A DNA stretch of 64,000 nucleotides from Imbricaverruca yamaguchii. Lineage: Eukaryota; Arthropoda; Thecostraca; Neoverrucidae. The stretch's first letter is position 1. Each line of letters opens with the position of its first letter. The stretch covers positions 30,001-94,000 of the forward strand of contig JAOTOL010001247.1 of the NCBI GenBank assembly GCA_034440575.1. Direction: 5' to 3'. Of this stretch, positions 1 to 11,741 are shown piece by piece. The notes under the pieces are model-generated. The model searched no databases. It worked only from the letters and a program-made list of their open reading frames with translations, and was not told the DNA's origin. The position numbers were made by a program, and so were the translations under genes.

Positions 1-1511
1 TTGTGAAGGCTGCTTCCCAGGCAGACCGCCGCATTATAAATAGAAGGGCTTGTCGGAGGCAGCCTTCAGAGATATTTTAATGGGCGCGCCTCCCGGAGCG
101 AAAATATCATAATACCGCATCCTAGACCGTTTTCGGCTTGCTGAGCAGCTGCAAATGTTGTACGAATCCGGAGTTGGATAGATATGTCTTGTTCCTGTCG
201 TACAAAGGACGTTATGCTGACGCATATATGGCCGAGCGCCGCATTCTGTTTCGTATGAAATGCATCCAATAGCATCGGCATAAAAATTCCACTCCATTTT
301 TCTAATGTCGTGGAATTGCAACAGTAGAATGCATTGAACTCAATGTCTTGATACCAACATGGAAGCGTGGAGGACCTGTGAGTATAACCACCTGACCATG
401 TGAAGCACACGCATTCCGTGAGGTATTTTGCCGCCTTTATACCTGACGTGAGCAGGCGCTATCGCCAGCGTCCACCGTCGCCATCCTCCGGCCGGCCTCA
501 CCACTGAGAGAGCCTGTGCCGGATCACACTCCGCAGACGCCGAACGTCCATCTTGTGGTTGGCTTTACTGAGAGGCGGGTGGGTGCCTGTGTCGGATCAT
601 CCTCTGCAGACTCCGGATGTCTGCCTTCTCATGTGCCAGCTGTCGCTCCATGACGATAAAATAAGCGTTACGACCAGCGCTTGCTTCTGCCCTATCGTTG
701 AAGTATATCCAGCCCAGCTACGACTTTGCAAATTGAAAACTGTCAAATTTGTCATAGATCTACTTATTAGATACGCGCAATATAGATATTGTGCGTAAGT
801 GGCATAAGTATGAGCATCTACTGATGTGCAGATAACTGTATGTGAAACGTCTGTGTGCGTCAGAAAGCTATGGCAAATCCCAGACTACGGTGGCACCTTC
901 TTGCTGACTTGCTGTATCAGAATATCGGTAACAGAACATTTCATGCGTTTCGACCGCTGTATCGGATAGGAAAGGATCGGTGTCCAAACACCCATGTTAT
1001 ACTTAGGTGTGTGTTAGGGTGTAAAATTCCCCTGGAAATCACATAGCGGAAAATTATAGTGCTAGGAGAAGAATGCAAGACTTCGAAGCAAAACGCAATC
1101 CCCTGACTACCATGTAATGTGCTTCAAAATCAATGGCCGCAGCATAGATTTCCAGCATGCTGCTTCCTGATTCTGGGATATTGCTAGTGTGTTCGCTTGA
1201 GTACAGGAGCGGGGAAAAGATTGGAACGAAAAACCATCGGCGATTTTGAGAACTAGGAATGCAAAACTATTCCCGGACGTGTATCCTTGACACAAGTCTG
1301 GAAGCAGTGGATCACTGAGAACTCCCTGAACCATTGCTCTACGGTGTCGGCACAATTATTTGAAATGCGTAGTTTTCTTTTTGCTGCGCTGGGCACTCAG
1401 TTCCAGGAACGCAGCTGACTCATGCTCTGTTGGCTCATTTACTAGCACGGGTACCACTATTGAGATTGAGTTTTTTGCGAGTAAGCCTATGTTCCGCGTG
1501 ACACAAGAAAC

Positions 1512-1580
<69 letters not shown>

Positions 1581-2255
1581 TATATTTTTTTTATATATAT
1601 AACTGAGTCGAAGGCGCCCAGGGCCAACCAGACAGACATTGTGTGTCTGGTGTTGAAACTGCAGTTGGAAAATGGGCTCAAGAATGCGCCTGGAATGGCT
1701 GAAATTGGCACACAAATTCCAGCGGCGAAGAACCTACTCAAAGGAAGATATCCCAATTTAGAGCGAAGTTCAGCAGCGCTTTAGAACAGCACGCTGGGCT
1801 GGGTCGGGTCTGGTTTGCAGTTGACTGGGATCAATGGGCTTTGACTTAGATTTAGGAACGGATATGGGGGCGAGGATACTGCGGGGATGTGCTCTCACCC
1901 ATGGAAAATGACAACCCCTCTCCCAGGGAAAAGGTGCCCCTCCGGGAAGGCTCGAGTGCACCGTCATCCCCCTGGCACAACGAATTTTTCATCCAAAGGC
2001 GTCTCTCTGAGTGAAATAGGCACCGCCTTGAAAGGAAAAGGCGCTCACTGAGAGGAAAATGCGCCCTTCGGTATGCTAGAGTGCATCCCGGCCTTTCAAT
2101 GGATATTTATCAGTTGAATCCGTAGATCCATTTCCCCAGACGAATGCCCCACCCCCATGTCCCTGGATACACTCGTGCTTAGACAGCGGTTTACATCAGA
2201 GCCGGGGGAACGATAGGGCCGACTCTGTGCAAGGGCGAAACAACATGGCCAGACC
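1..2255. other. Upstream intron or intergenic DNA with an AT microsatellite and degenerate repeats
   Basis: No exon was recognised. A diverged ~75-bp duplication lies at about 490-625 (both copies run from ACTGAGAG to a CAGACxCCG motif). An AT dinucleotide tract spans about 1514-1600. Sequence at 1970-2080 repeats short blocks around GGCGC(T/C)CACTGAG and AAAATGCGCC. If the receptor's Ig exons are upstream, this stretch belongs to an intron. Confidence 0.5.
1514..1600. repeat. (AT)n microsatellite
   Basis: An uninterrupted AT run of about 60 bp is followed by an imperfect T-rich AT stretch. Confidence 0.95.
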
Positions 2256-2692
2256 TCGCGTCCCATTGTGGGATCATCTGGGGAATGCGGCGTGGTGCCA
2301 CACCGCTCACTTGGGACGCCTATCTGAGAAATGTGACATGGTGCCACACTGCTCACTTCGGACGCCTATGTGGGGCATGTATCAAGGTGCCACACTGCTG
2401 ACTTGGGACGCATATCTGGGGAATGTGACATGGCGCCTCGCCGCTCACTTGGGACACCTATCTTGGTAATGTGACATGGTGCCTGCCGCTCACTTGGGAC
2501 ACCTATCTTGGTAATGTGACACGGTGCCACACCGCTCACTTGGGACACCTATCTTGGTAATGTGACACGGTGCCACACCGCTCACTTGGGACACCTATCT
2601 TGGTAATGTGACATGGTGCCTCGCCGCTCACTTGGGACGCATATCTGGGGAATGTGACATGGCGCCTCGCCGCTCACTTGGGACACCTACGT
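2256..2692. repeat. 46-bp minisatellite, about nine copies
   Basis: Units run from CTCACTTGGGAC through CCTATCTTGGTAATGTGAC to GGTGCCACACCG. The central units (about 2450-2640) are nearly identical; the outer ones diverge, some by loss of a few bases. Open frames here on both strands are by-products of the repeat. Confidence 0.9.
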
Positions 2693-4456
2693 ACGCACGT
2701 GACACCTGAACATACACACGTATCAACAACAGAAGGTAATGCACCCCACCTCTGAGGTAGCCTTAACACACGCACCAGCGGACCTCTGAGGAAGCAGTAC
2801 AACAAGAGGCATGCCCCGGCGACATTTCACTGCAATCGTCTTGTACCTTAAGCTTTATTTAACGGATTTAGATAAAAAGATAGTCAGCTAACTAGCCAGT
2901 GGTGTCGACTCACCCTAAGCGGAAATATTCTAAGTAAGACGAATCCGATTAAGTGAAAGTTAGAGGTGATGAAAGGCAATCTAGATTCAAAACATTTTGA
3001 GACTGCCGGGTGGGACCTGACCCAGAACTCTGCAGCAAATCGGTCAATCACAACGCAGTCTGATGGCAATGTATAACACTTTGGTTGTTCGAAAGAGCAG
3101 TCCTGGACTTAGCAAGCTGTCAGCGTGAAACCCTATGGAGATGAGTTAGTTTACAGTTATAGTTACAGCCACCGTTACAGTCAATTACATATAGATACAC
3201 ATGCATATCAAAATCACATGTACATGTGCGCCTCAGCGCGCAACAGCGGAAACCATTCGCCCAGACGCTACTACAAAAATTAATGTGGGAACCATTCTTC
3301 TCATTGCATTCCATTCCTTCTTTCCATTTTGTCCTTCCATTTAAACCATTAGATAACTTACGTATGGAATTGTATACCCATAACGCTTAGTAGTGCAGTA
3401 GTAGAGAGGCCGGCTTTCGCATATCGTCCTGTCTTTTTGGCATCAGCAAATAACCGACAGAGTCCCAATACACGAGATTTTCATGACACATGAGGTGTCG
3501 AGGGAGCTACGTAACGTGATGTGTGCAATGTCCGAGTTGTGAACATCGTCCATGGTCAGTGACGCATAGCCAGAAAGTTTTAAGGGGTGGTGCGGAAAAC
3601 AAGCTCAGTGCATGAGCAAAGTTGACGACGGATGTCAACGATTTGTATATCAAAACGAAAATCTGCCAACGCTAAGTCTGCTACCGCACAATCTCACTGG
3701 ATGCACATAGTATTCATAGGGATTTATATCACCAATTAAGCATAATAAATACAAATATTTTATTACTTTGACTTAGCTACTCATGACTTCACAGGAGTGA
3801 TTTCGGGGCTGCATAATTGTTCACTCGGGGTATGTGGCCACGATTCTCGTGTTTGCAACAGTGATACTGAGTACGTATGTGCCATGAAACTCGTACCATG
3901 GGCCCTGAGGTTAAAAGGCGAGAGCTGTTGCGGCTCGATTCTTGCACGTCTATATAATGCAACGTGGCATTTAATTATGCAAATTAATTATGCAACTATA
4001 GAATAATCGGCGTTGATCTCTGTCCGTTAAAAAGAAACGAATGGTCCGCGACTCGTCTGTTGCTTTCTAAGCAGCGCGCTAACATAAAACGTTGCCGTTA
4101 GCATCCATCAGCATCACTACGTCCAAGAATCGGCAAGTTGCGTCGTTAGCTCCAGACGACTTCCAATGATGGCAGGCTGCGGCTGACATTTACCAAACAA
4201 AATATCGATCCAATATCGGTCCAAACAAATAGTAAATATCGGTAACTATGTCAGCTTCCCCTGACATGCGCGACTCGCAAGCTAAAGCAAAGATCAGTAT
4301 GTCATACTTAGCCATTACCTGGCATGATGCAACGTTGGCCATATTTCCTCTGACAGCATGTCACCAAACTCTCCGATGTGCTGAAGTCCAGCGATACGTC
4401 AGCTGACCCCGTCCTTGACCTATGCCCAGCCCGACCTTGGCTTGACCTGGTCACAG
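2693..4456. other. Non-coding stretch before exon a
   Basis: Mixed-composition DNA without recognisable gene or element. The last 40 bases before 4457 are pyrimidine-containing and end in TCACAG, the acceptor used by the FnIII exon. Confidence 0.5.
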
Positions 4457-4662
4457 GAGTACCGGAGCCGCCGACAAACTGCAGCTCCTACAACAGCAGC
4501 ACCGGCTCGTTCACCGTCGAGTGCCTGCCGGGCAACGACGGCGGTCTTCCTCAGCGTTTTGTGCTGGAGGTGCAGCGGTCTGGGGGCATAGTGCGCTACA
4601 ACATCACCGCACAAACGCCCCGCTTCCTGGTGCATGGCCTCCAGAGTAACACCTTCTACCAG
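4457..4662 (+). CDS. Sidestep-like receptor, exon a: N-terminal part of FnIII domain (partial CDS)
   Basis: The exon opens after the acceptor tttgg...tcacag with two bases completing a codon and ends at CAG before GTGAGA, in phase 0. It encodes about 68 residues beginning VPEPPTNC. The segments NCSSYNSSTGSFTVEC, DGGLPQRFVLEV and PRFLVHGLQSNTFYQ are the A-B, C and E-F strand pattern of the single membrane-proximal FnIII domain of Sidestep-like IgSF receptors. Several N-x-S/T sites (NCS, NSS, NIT) fit an extracellular segment. The first codon base comes from an unseen upstream exon. Base composition is GC-rich against the surrounding intron. The 3' end of this exon, including its splice donor, is the founder of the 29-bp array that follows. 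Confidence 0.8.
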
Positions 4663-5200
4663 GTGAGACACAGAATAGCACCTTATACCGGGTGAGACAC
4701 AGAGTAGCACCTTCTACCGAGTGAGACACAGAGCAACACCTCCTACCGGGTGAGACACAGAGTAACACCTCCTACCGGGTGAGACACAAAGTAGCACCTC
4801 CTACCGGGTGAGACACAGAGTAGCACCTTCTACCAGGTGAGACACAGAGTAACACCTACCGGGTGAGACACAGAGTAGCACCTTCCACCGAGTGAGACAC
4901 AGAGTAATAGCTTCTGTCGGGTGAGACACAGAGTAGCACATTCTACCGGGTGAGACACAGATTAGCACCTTCTACCGGGTGAGACACAGAGTAACACCTC
5001 CTACCGGATGAGGAACCGAGTCGCACCTTATATAAAGTGAGGGACACAGTAGCATCTTCTGCCAAGTGGGGCGCATGGCAAAATCTACCATACGAGACGC
5101 ATGGTAGCACTTTCTAAGGTAGCAGATGAGGCACAACTCAGTGCCATATACAAGATGAAAAACAGTAGCACCTTCTACCAGGTGAATTACAGAGCGGCAT
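4648..5200. repeat. 29-bp minisatellite built from the exon a splice donor
   Basis: Units consist of CACCTTCTACC(A/G)G followed by GTGAGACACAGAGTAG. The first unit is the end of exon a plus its donor. GTGAGAC recurs at 4663, 4692, 4721, 4750, 4779, 4808 and 4837, then 4863, 4892, 4921, 4950 and 4979; all spacings are 29 bp except the 26-bp step from 4837 to 4863. Beyond 5000 the repeat decays but traces (CTACCAGGTGAATTAC, CTACCAGGTACGG) continue to about 5370. Confidence 0.93.
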
Positions 5201-6488
5201 GTTTCACATGGTGAGGTGCAGAATGCTGCTCTTTTCTGGCAAATGACAAAGTAGCACCTGGAAAGTGAGTGATACAGCAGCCCCTTCACCAGGAGAGTGG
5301 AGCGACCTCCAGTTTGCTGATGGCCAGGGTAGCACACCTGCTTGCTGCAGTTGATAAGCAAACCAACATCTACCAGGTACGGAGAAGAGCAGTCCTTCAG
5401 AAGGTGAAGCGTAGTAGCCTCTTTCAAGGGTAGAGGCTAGAAGGGTAGGCTGGAATGAGTGTACTGTCGGACGACAGGCAAAGTAGCTATGTTTCACATG
5501 CGTACTCCGTAGACACGGTTAGCGTTCCGCTGTAACTTCACCAGCCTACCTGCTTCATCAGGGGCTGGAACTTCATCAGCCGCTGGAACTTCACCAGCTT
5601 GCCTGCTTTATCAGCCGATGGAACCTAACCAGCCTACTGCTCGCTGCGCTACTGCGCCCCCGCCGCTGAGCAGTTGAAAACTGGTGCGTTCGGTTCCAGA
5701 TGAGCGTGCTGTTCCCTGATGGGGGGTGGGGGATCGGCAGCAAAGTCTTACGGCGTTCACATTCCGCCGTGTAAGCACCACCATGGTCGGGCGGTGTCTG
5801 GGGGGTGGGGTGGGAGCCCAGCCTTGTAACTCTACCATGACCGAACGATGTCTGGGGGGTGGGGTGGGAACCCAGCCTCGTAACTCTGCCATGACCGAAC
5901 GACGTCTGGCAGGGGTCGCAGCTAACTAACCTAGTGCCTGCCCCATCTACCTCAGGAACATCTACTAATTCTTCACTTGCTCCACTGGCCTACTCCACCC
6001 TCTCCCCTGGTCAATTTGTGTTGATGGCATCCATATTGGTGACAGCATTTCAATTTCAATCACTTTGGTGTAAAAACTGACATCGTCTTCGGCCAATCTC
6101 CAGCAAAGCAGCGTACCTACCCTTGATCTTGCATACCTAGCCAAACATTTGACAAGAGCTCCCACTAGATCACTTCACGGTGCCCGTCCCCAGAGAGCAC
6201 TAGGATCCGTCCATCCACCTCCATCTCACGCCACGAAACGTCGGCCACGTTTCTGGCCAGTGTGACCAGCTCGGACGGGCCCAGCGCGGCCCGCCCACGA
6301 CCACCGCCGCTGGGGGACGCCGGGCGCGATTGGGTCGGAGCGAGATAGCCCCGTCAGCCGCCACCGGCCGTCGGAGATGTGGTGCGTCACCGTCGACCGT
6401 CGCCGTCGACCGTCGACGCCGACGACGGACGACGCGTGGATAACGAGCGACGGCCGCCCGGGACAACGCCGGCCGAGAGTTCAGAGAC
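5201..6488. other. Intron 1 DNA with small repeats and a CpG-rich block
   Basis: Decayed traces of the 29-bp array reach about 5420. Short repeats of the type GGAACTTCA(T/C)CAGC lie at 5530-5640. Bases 6240-6480 are very GC- and CpG-rich and keep long frames open on both strands, with Arg/Ala/Pro-rich translations of no recognisable domain; I take this as composition and not as a gene. Confidence 0.5.
5780..5909. repeat. 54-bp tandem repeat, about 2.5 copies
   Basis: GTCTGG recurs at 5796, 5850 and 5904, and CCATGACCGAACGA and GTAACTCT recur at the same 54-bp spacing. Confidence 0.85.
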
Positions 6489-7010
6489 AGCACTCCACCG
6501 CCAGATTGATGTCGGGGGACGACACGGCTCGGCTGTACCGCTAAATTAGTGTCTGGAGACGACACGGGCCAGCTCTGCCGCCGGGCTTATGTCGGGGGAC
6601 GACACGGGCCAGCTCTGCCGCCGGGCTTATGTCGGGGGACGACACGGGTCAGCTCTGCCGCCGGGCTTATGTCGGAGGACCACACGGGCCAGCTCTGCCG
6701 CCGGGCTTATGTCGGGGGACGACACGGGTCAGCTCTACCGCCGGGTTTATGTCGGGGGACGACACTGGCCAGCTCTACCGCTGGGTGTATGTCGGTATGT
6801 CGGGAGATAACGCAGGTCTGCTCTACCGTTATATTTGTGTCTGGAGCCGACATGGATCAACTCTATCGTTGGACATATGTCGAGAGAAAACACAGGTCGA
6901 CTCTACCGCTAGAATTATATCAGGAGTCAGCACAGGTCGACTCTATAGCTAAATTTATGTCGGGAGACAACACAGGTCGACTGTCGACCTGCATCTGGAG
7001 ACAACACTAG
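6489..7010. repeat. 40-bp minisatellite, about 13 copies
   Basis: The unit begins GTCGGGGGACGACACGGG, then CCAGCTCTGCCG and CCGGGCTTAT. Units at about 6590-6740 are almost identical; those after 6790 diverge with A/T changes. Because 40 is not a multiple of three, three overlapping frames stay open across the homogeneous part, giving spurious Gly/Arg-rich open frames. Confidence 0.93.
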
Positions 7011-7714
7011 CGGTGTCGACCGTCGAATCTACGCCCGGGGAAACACGAGCCGACCCGGTTGCCAGATCTACGACTGGAGTTTACACATGACTGCTCGACC
7101 TCCAACTTTTCGGCCAGCTGCTTACCTGAAGAGTGTAATCTTGCAGACAGGTCGCGCTCGCTTTGGGTGCTGCCGGAGTGCGTGCCCTGTTCTTTTCTCC
7201 AGAGACCATGGCCAAGGGTTGACGCACCTGAGACCGTGATCTTGTGAGACCAATTGGATGCAGACAACTGACAGTTGCAGACTCTCAGTGCAATTTCTGA
7301 CAATAGGCATTGTGTGTAATCTACCGCTATGGCTGGCTGGTAAACAACGTACAATTCGTGAATGATCATCTGCTTGGTTTGGTGTGGCCATGTATGCGTT
7401 CTTGCACTTGTATTCTCAACTTCTTTGCCATTATTTGGTCCGTTTTGTGACGTGCATGGTCAGAAACAAACATTAAGTAAAGCTGAAGCTTCTTCTAAGC
7501 TTACGATGAATGATCGAAATCAATGCGTATGCCAGCAATACATCGTTGATTTATTTGTAGAGCTTGGCAAAAGGTTACGATGATGAACTGTTGCTGCGGT
7601 TATTATTATTATTATTGATAATATTGTTATCATTGTTCTTTTTATCACTATTTTTATTATGTTGAAATTGTTATGCTTATAATTCTTATTGTTAGCAATA
7701 TTAGTTGTATTATA
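7011..7714. other. Intron 1 DNA with a short TTA repeat
   Basis: No gene or element recognised. A (TTA)n run of about 18 bp lies near 7600, followed by AT-rich sequence leading into the tail of a CR1-like fragment. Confidence 0.4.
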
Positions 7715-8040
7715 TCATAAAGACATAAACGCATAAAGACATAAAAGATCAGTGCAACTATGAGCCACAAGGGCCCTTCTTGGTTGCACTCTGGACACCC
7801 AACCAGTTGCCCACCAAGTCCGTCGATCAGCCCTCCCTGGAATACTGAAAAGCAAGCCCTCTATTCTTATAATGATTGTCTATGCTGTTTTTAAAGATGT
7901 GCATTGTGCTGCTGCTACTGACAATGGTTTCTGGCAGCTGTTTCCAGTGTTCTACTACCCTGCTGGTGACGAAAGACGGCCTTAACCTTGCCCTGCTGTG
8001 TTTAACTCTTATTTTTAATTGATGACCTAATTGTATCATT
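7715..8040 (-). mobile_element. 5'-truncated CR1-like LINE fragment (3' end only)
   Basis: On the minus strand this encodes the end of the reverse-transcriptase ORF (SRARLRPSFVTSRVVEHW, then LPETIVSSSSTMHIFKNSID) and ends in tandem TTTATGTC-type octamers (plus-strand 7715-7750), the short tandem 3' tail typical of CR1 elements. It matches the 3' end of the larger copy at 8362-10760 with few differences, so it is a second insertion or a duplicated end of the same family. Confidence 0.75.
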
Positions 8041-8043
8041 TAT

Positions 8044-8044
<1 letters not shown>

Positions 8045-8075
<31 letters not shown>
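8045..8075. repeat. (AAT)n microsatellite
   Basis: About ten AAT/TAA units separate the two CR1-like 3' ends. The 285 bp that follow (to 8361) could be a fragment of another retroelement with an ATT-type tail, but I cannot name it. Confidence 0.85.
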
Positions 8076-8077
<2 letters not shown>

Positions 8078-8361
8078 GCCTTAATTTCGCACCTTTATCG
8101 GTACATATCTGGGCCATACAACACACAATGACTTCATGCGTACAGACCAGCAACACACAGCCAAGCTGAGACAGCAACCACAGGGTGCTACACCTGGCCC
8201 GTTGTACCCTCGGTCATGCACATGAGCCTGATCGGCTCTTTCTAATGCAATTCGCTCCAGCCGTGACCTAAATGTGTTTTTGATCTCAGCTTTACTGGTC
8301 GCGAATAAATCCATGGATACAAGTTCATAATCATACCTAATGTGAGCATGACTTTGTGCAA

Positions 8362-10760
8362 TAGACATAAAGACATAAAAGATTAGTGCAACTATGAGCC
8401 ACAAGGGCCCTTCTTGGTTGCACTCTGTACACTGAACCAGTTGCCCACCAAATCTGTCAATCAGCCCTCCCTGTAATACTGAAAAGCAAGCCCTCTATTC
8501 TTATAATGATTGTCTATGCTGTTTTAAAGATGTTCAATGTGCTGCTACTGACAATGTTTTCTGGCAGCTGGTTTCAGTGTTCTACTACCCTGTTGGTGAA
8601 GAAAGTCTGCCTTAACCTTGTTCTGCTGTGGTTAACTTTAATTTTGAATTTATGACCTCTAATTGCATCATTTCTGTTCAATTCAAACATTTCCCCAAGA
8701 TATCCCCTCTCCAGACCATGGACAAATTTAAAGACCTCGATGAGATCTCCTCTCAGCCTTCTATATCTAAGTGAAAACGTGATCAATTTCTTCAATCTTT
8801 CCTCATATGCCAGGTTGCTTATGCCATTAACCATTTTTGTAGCCCGCTTTTGTATTCTCTAAAAGCCAACAATCTTTTTCATAGCTAGGAGACCAAGCTT
8901 GGACGCAGTATTCCAAATGTGGCCTGACGTATGCACAGTAAAGCTTCCTGATCACTTCCTCACTTCTGTATGATACATTCCTATTTATTGCCCCGAACAT
9001 TCTCAGTGCCTTCTTCCTGGCTTCCTTGGTCTGTTCTGATGCCCCCAGTTTTGTGTTTAGAATAGCACCTAAATCCTTCTCCTGTTGAGTCACTGATAGC
9101 ACTTGGCCACCCATCAACTATGGAGCCTTCATATGCTGCTTACCTACATGCATGATTTTGCGCTTATCAAAATTAAGTTTCATTTGCCATTCTTCGGACC
9201 ACTTCACAAGTTCGTCTTAGTCTTTTTGCAGCGAGATATGCTCATCTTGACCTGTTATTGCCCTAAAGACCTTCAAATCATCCGCAAATTTCAAAACTTT
9301 AGCTCCTGTCCTCAGTTTATTACTGTTGCCTTTTCCCGCAGCGACATCAAGCCAAACGGACTCCACAGAAACATTTTTTTAACCCATCTGCTACTTTTTT
9401 TAGAAATGAATAATCTATTCACGTAGAGCATTACACCACCCCCTTTTACTGCTCGGCCCCTATTGCACCAAAACATATTGAATCCCTGGATCTCATAGTC
9501 CTGCAAGTTATCCACAAAATGCTCCTTACTGACCCATGCCTCGGTAATGGAAATAAAATATTGTGCCTCCTCAGCAACATAACACTTGAACTCATTAAAT
9601 TTCGATCGAATACTCTGAGCATTAAGCATCATAAACTTAGATATGTTCCATAACTACCTTTGGCTCTTTCATGTTGAGGAACTCTTTCATCATTGGATGA
9701 GCTACCGCTCTGCCTCCTTGTACTACTGCTATTCCTAGTTGCTGCCTTTGGGGTTCTATTGCCTTGGCTGTCATTATTGGCATGTCCCTGGGATGGTAAT
9801 GCCACTTCACCCCTCCCCACCCCATTGCCTAGTTTTCCTGAATGGCATGCTCATATACTTTGCTAACCCATGCATCCCCCTCTCGGAGAAGTGCAGGACA
9901 TTCCTCTGATAGAGGTCCCATGAGCCATAAAGCCTGCACCACTCGTCAATAAAGGTGGAACCTAACTCATGGCAGAGCTTGCCTACCCTGGCATTGGCTG
10001 CCACTCCCCTAGAGCTCCACTCAAGGGAGGCTCCAGCTCTAGGAAAAATAGCAGTCACAATGACTCTCCTATTGTTATCCTTCAGGGAGGCCAGTCCTGC
10101 AGCAGCTCCTCACTTCTAGCAGGACCTATGTTATTCACCTCTACCTGGACTACAACTGTACTAAACTGGTGATCACTGGTGGCCTGTGCCACCACTGACA
10201 CCAGGTCCTTGACTTTGGCACCAGGCCTGGTGATGCACCTCCTGCCTATCCTATTTTTACAGAACACCCTATCTAAATGCTACACACACGAATAACCTGC
10301 GACCAGCACTGTATCCTTACTACTACTCTCCTGGGGGCAGGGTAGTGCCTGCAACCTATTCGATGTTGATATGCCTGCTTGCTGAGCTGCTTGGCTAGTC
10401 TTTCTCCCACTCCTACCACCTGCCACCTGCCACTCGCTGACCCTTTGCTTAGGCTCGTGCCTCCAAATCCTCCACACCCTGATCTCATGCCACTGCCCCT
10501 CCAGTGACCTACCAGAACTAGCCCCCCTCCATTCACTGGTAACACTCTCCTCTAGAGATATCCCGACCACCTCCACAGTAGGGAAAGCCTCAGTTACCTG
10601 GTGACCTGTGACCACTTGGACATAGGATGTCCTTGGTGCAGACTGACCCCTATCTGTTGCCTTTTCTTGCCTACCCTGTGCAACAAGGGCAGCCTTGAGC
10701 TTGGAAAGATCTGCCTTGAGGGCTCTACCCTCCTCCTCTAGTGCCTACATCCTGGTAGAA
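8362..10760 (-). mobile_element. CR1-like non-LTR retrotransposon, decayed, with esterase-type ORF1
   Basis: Read on the minus strand, 10615-9807 holds an SGNH/GDSL-like ORF1 as known from CR1 elements (VVVQVEVNNIGPARSEELL, then CRLYGSWDLYQRNVLHFSER) in two frames with stops. The usual GDS is GYS and the usual T-N-D is V-N-N, so the catalytic set is degraded. Bases 9632-9330 carry the start of the EEP endonuclease (LNAQSIRSKFNEF, ITEAW). The sequence then jumps to the middle of the reverse transcriptase (FADDLKVFR, WQMKLNFDKRKIMHVG) and on to RKLYCAYVRPHLEY (9117-8827) and the C-terminal end (8834-8574). About 1.5 kb between endonuclease and FADD is therefore missing. It lies antisense to the host gene in intron 1 and cannot be functional. 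Confidence 0.85.
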
Positions 10761-11569
10761 ACCATCGTACAGGCTGCAACTTATTCCTAGACTTAAATTG
10801 AAATCAACTCGTTAAACAAACGACACAAATTAAATAAATAGCCAACTGTTATACACTATAAATGGCTACCTCCCATACTGTCAGATATTGATGTAAGTCC
10901 TCAAGAATGCCAACATACTAGGCAGAAACTACAATTCCCTTATTTTTCTTGTTTCTCGAAATTGCCCAATCTAATTGTCTTCTAGACAATAACACAACTA
11001 GATGAATATTGCCTAACCTTGACAGTCAAAATTATACGGCTAGAGGCTAGATGGGAAAATGAACAGAAGTCAAACAACACCTATGAATGCCACCAGCTTA
11101 GTATTAAACTCTAGCTTAAGCTTAAACGACAAAGAGACTATGCACCACAAGACTAAATAAGGTTTGTTAAGAAATAATCAGTATTTTCTAATGTAACTCA
11201 TAATATTTACACGCCAAAAAAAGACGGCAACAGGCTATACAAAAAAAAAAACAAAAAAAACAAGGATTTATCTTGCGAACGAAACTATACCGTGAACGCC
11301 ACAATTTCAAGGTTATATAATAGCCTAACTATTTAAGCAAACTATTTAAATCCTAAACTCTATCTTAAACTTTGACACCAACAAGACCCAAAATTATTCC
11401 TTTACACAACAGAAACCTAAGCCACGAGGCCGCGCCACCAGTCTGCAAAGTGTTCCCGTGGAGGATCGACAATTCTAGAACCTACCAGTGTAATTTATTA
11501 TGTAAATTTATTAGTGTAGTAAAGTTTCATTTATTATTATCATAATTATGTGATATACAACATAGTGCT
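10761..11569. other. AT-rich intron DNA, no gene seen
   Basis: A-rich stretches (poly-A interrupted by C near 11240) and many short A/T runs. It could include the 5' end of the adjacent minus-strand LINE, but no protein similarity is visible. Confidence 0.4.
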
Positions 11570-11623
11570 GTGGCCGATCCGCCACCGGTCGGTCAATGCG
11601 TGCAGTGTGTCCTCCTCCCGCAG

Positions 11624-11741
11624 ATTCTCATCTACGCTGTAAACGCCAAGGGTCGCAGCAAACCACTGGTCATGGAGACCGAGACACTGCGTGATGTGGC
11701 CGAACGAAGGACCGAAAAGGTCATCGACGGATCACTGAAAG
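11624..11741 (+). CDS. Sidestep-like receptor, exon b: C-terminal part of FnIII domain and juxtamembrane stalk
   Basis: This exon follows the acceptor cctcctcccgcag and stops before the strong donor GTACGT. It reads ILIYAVNAKGRSKPL, then METETLRDVAERR, and ends in phase 1 after SLK. Joined in phase 0 to the upstream exon it completes the FnIII F-G strands (TFYQ then ILIYAVNAKGRS), where the Y-A-x-N-x-x-G-x-S pattern is the typical FnIII signature. The remainder is a charged linker between the domain and the membrane. The open frame continues into the intron on both sides, but the splice signals and the FnIII continuity define the exon. It is only 118 bases long and sits alone, with a 7-kb and a 13-kb intron on its sides. 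Confidence 0.8.

Noticed and set aside
6200..6565. 121-codon Arg/Ala/Pro-rich minus-strand frame
   Set aside because: Explained by CpG-rich composition and overlap with the start of the 40-bp array.
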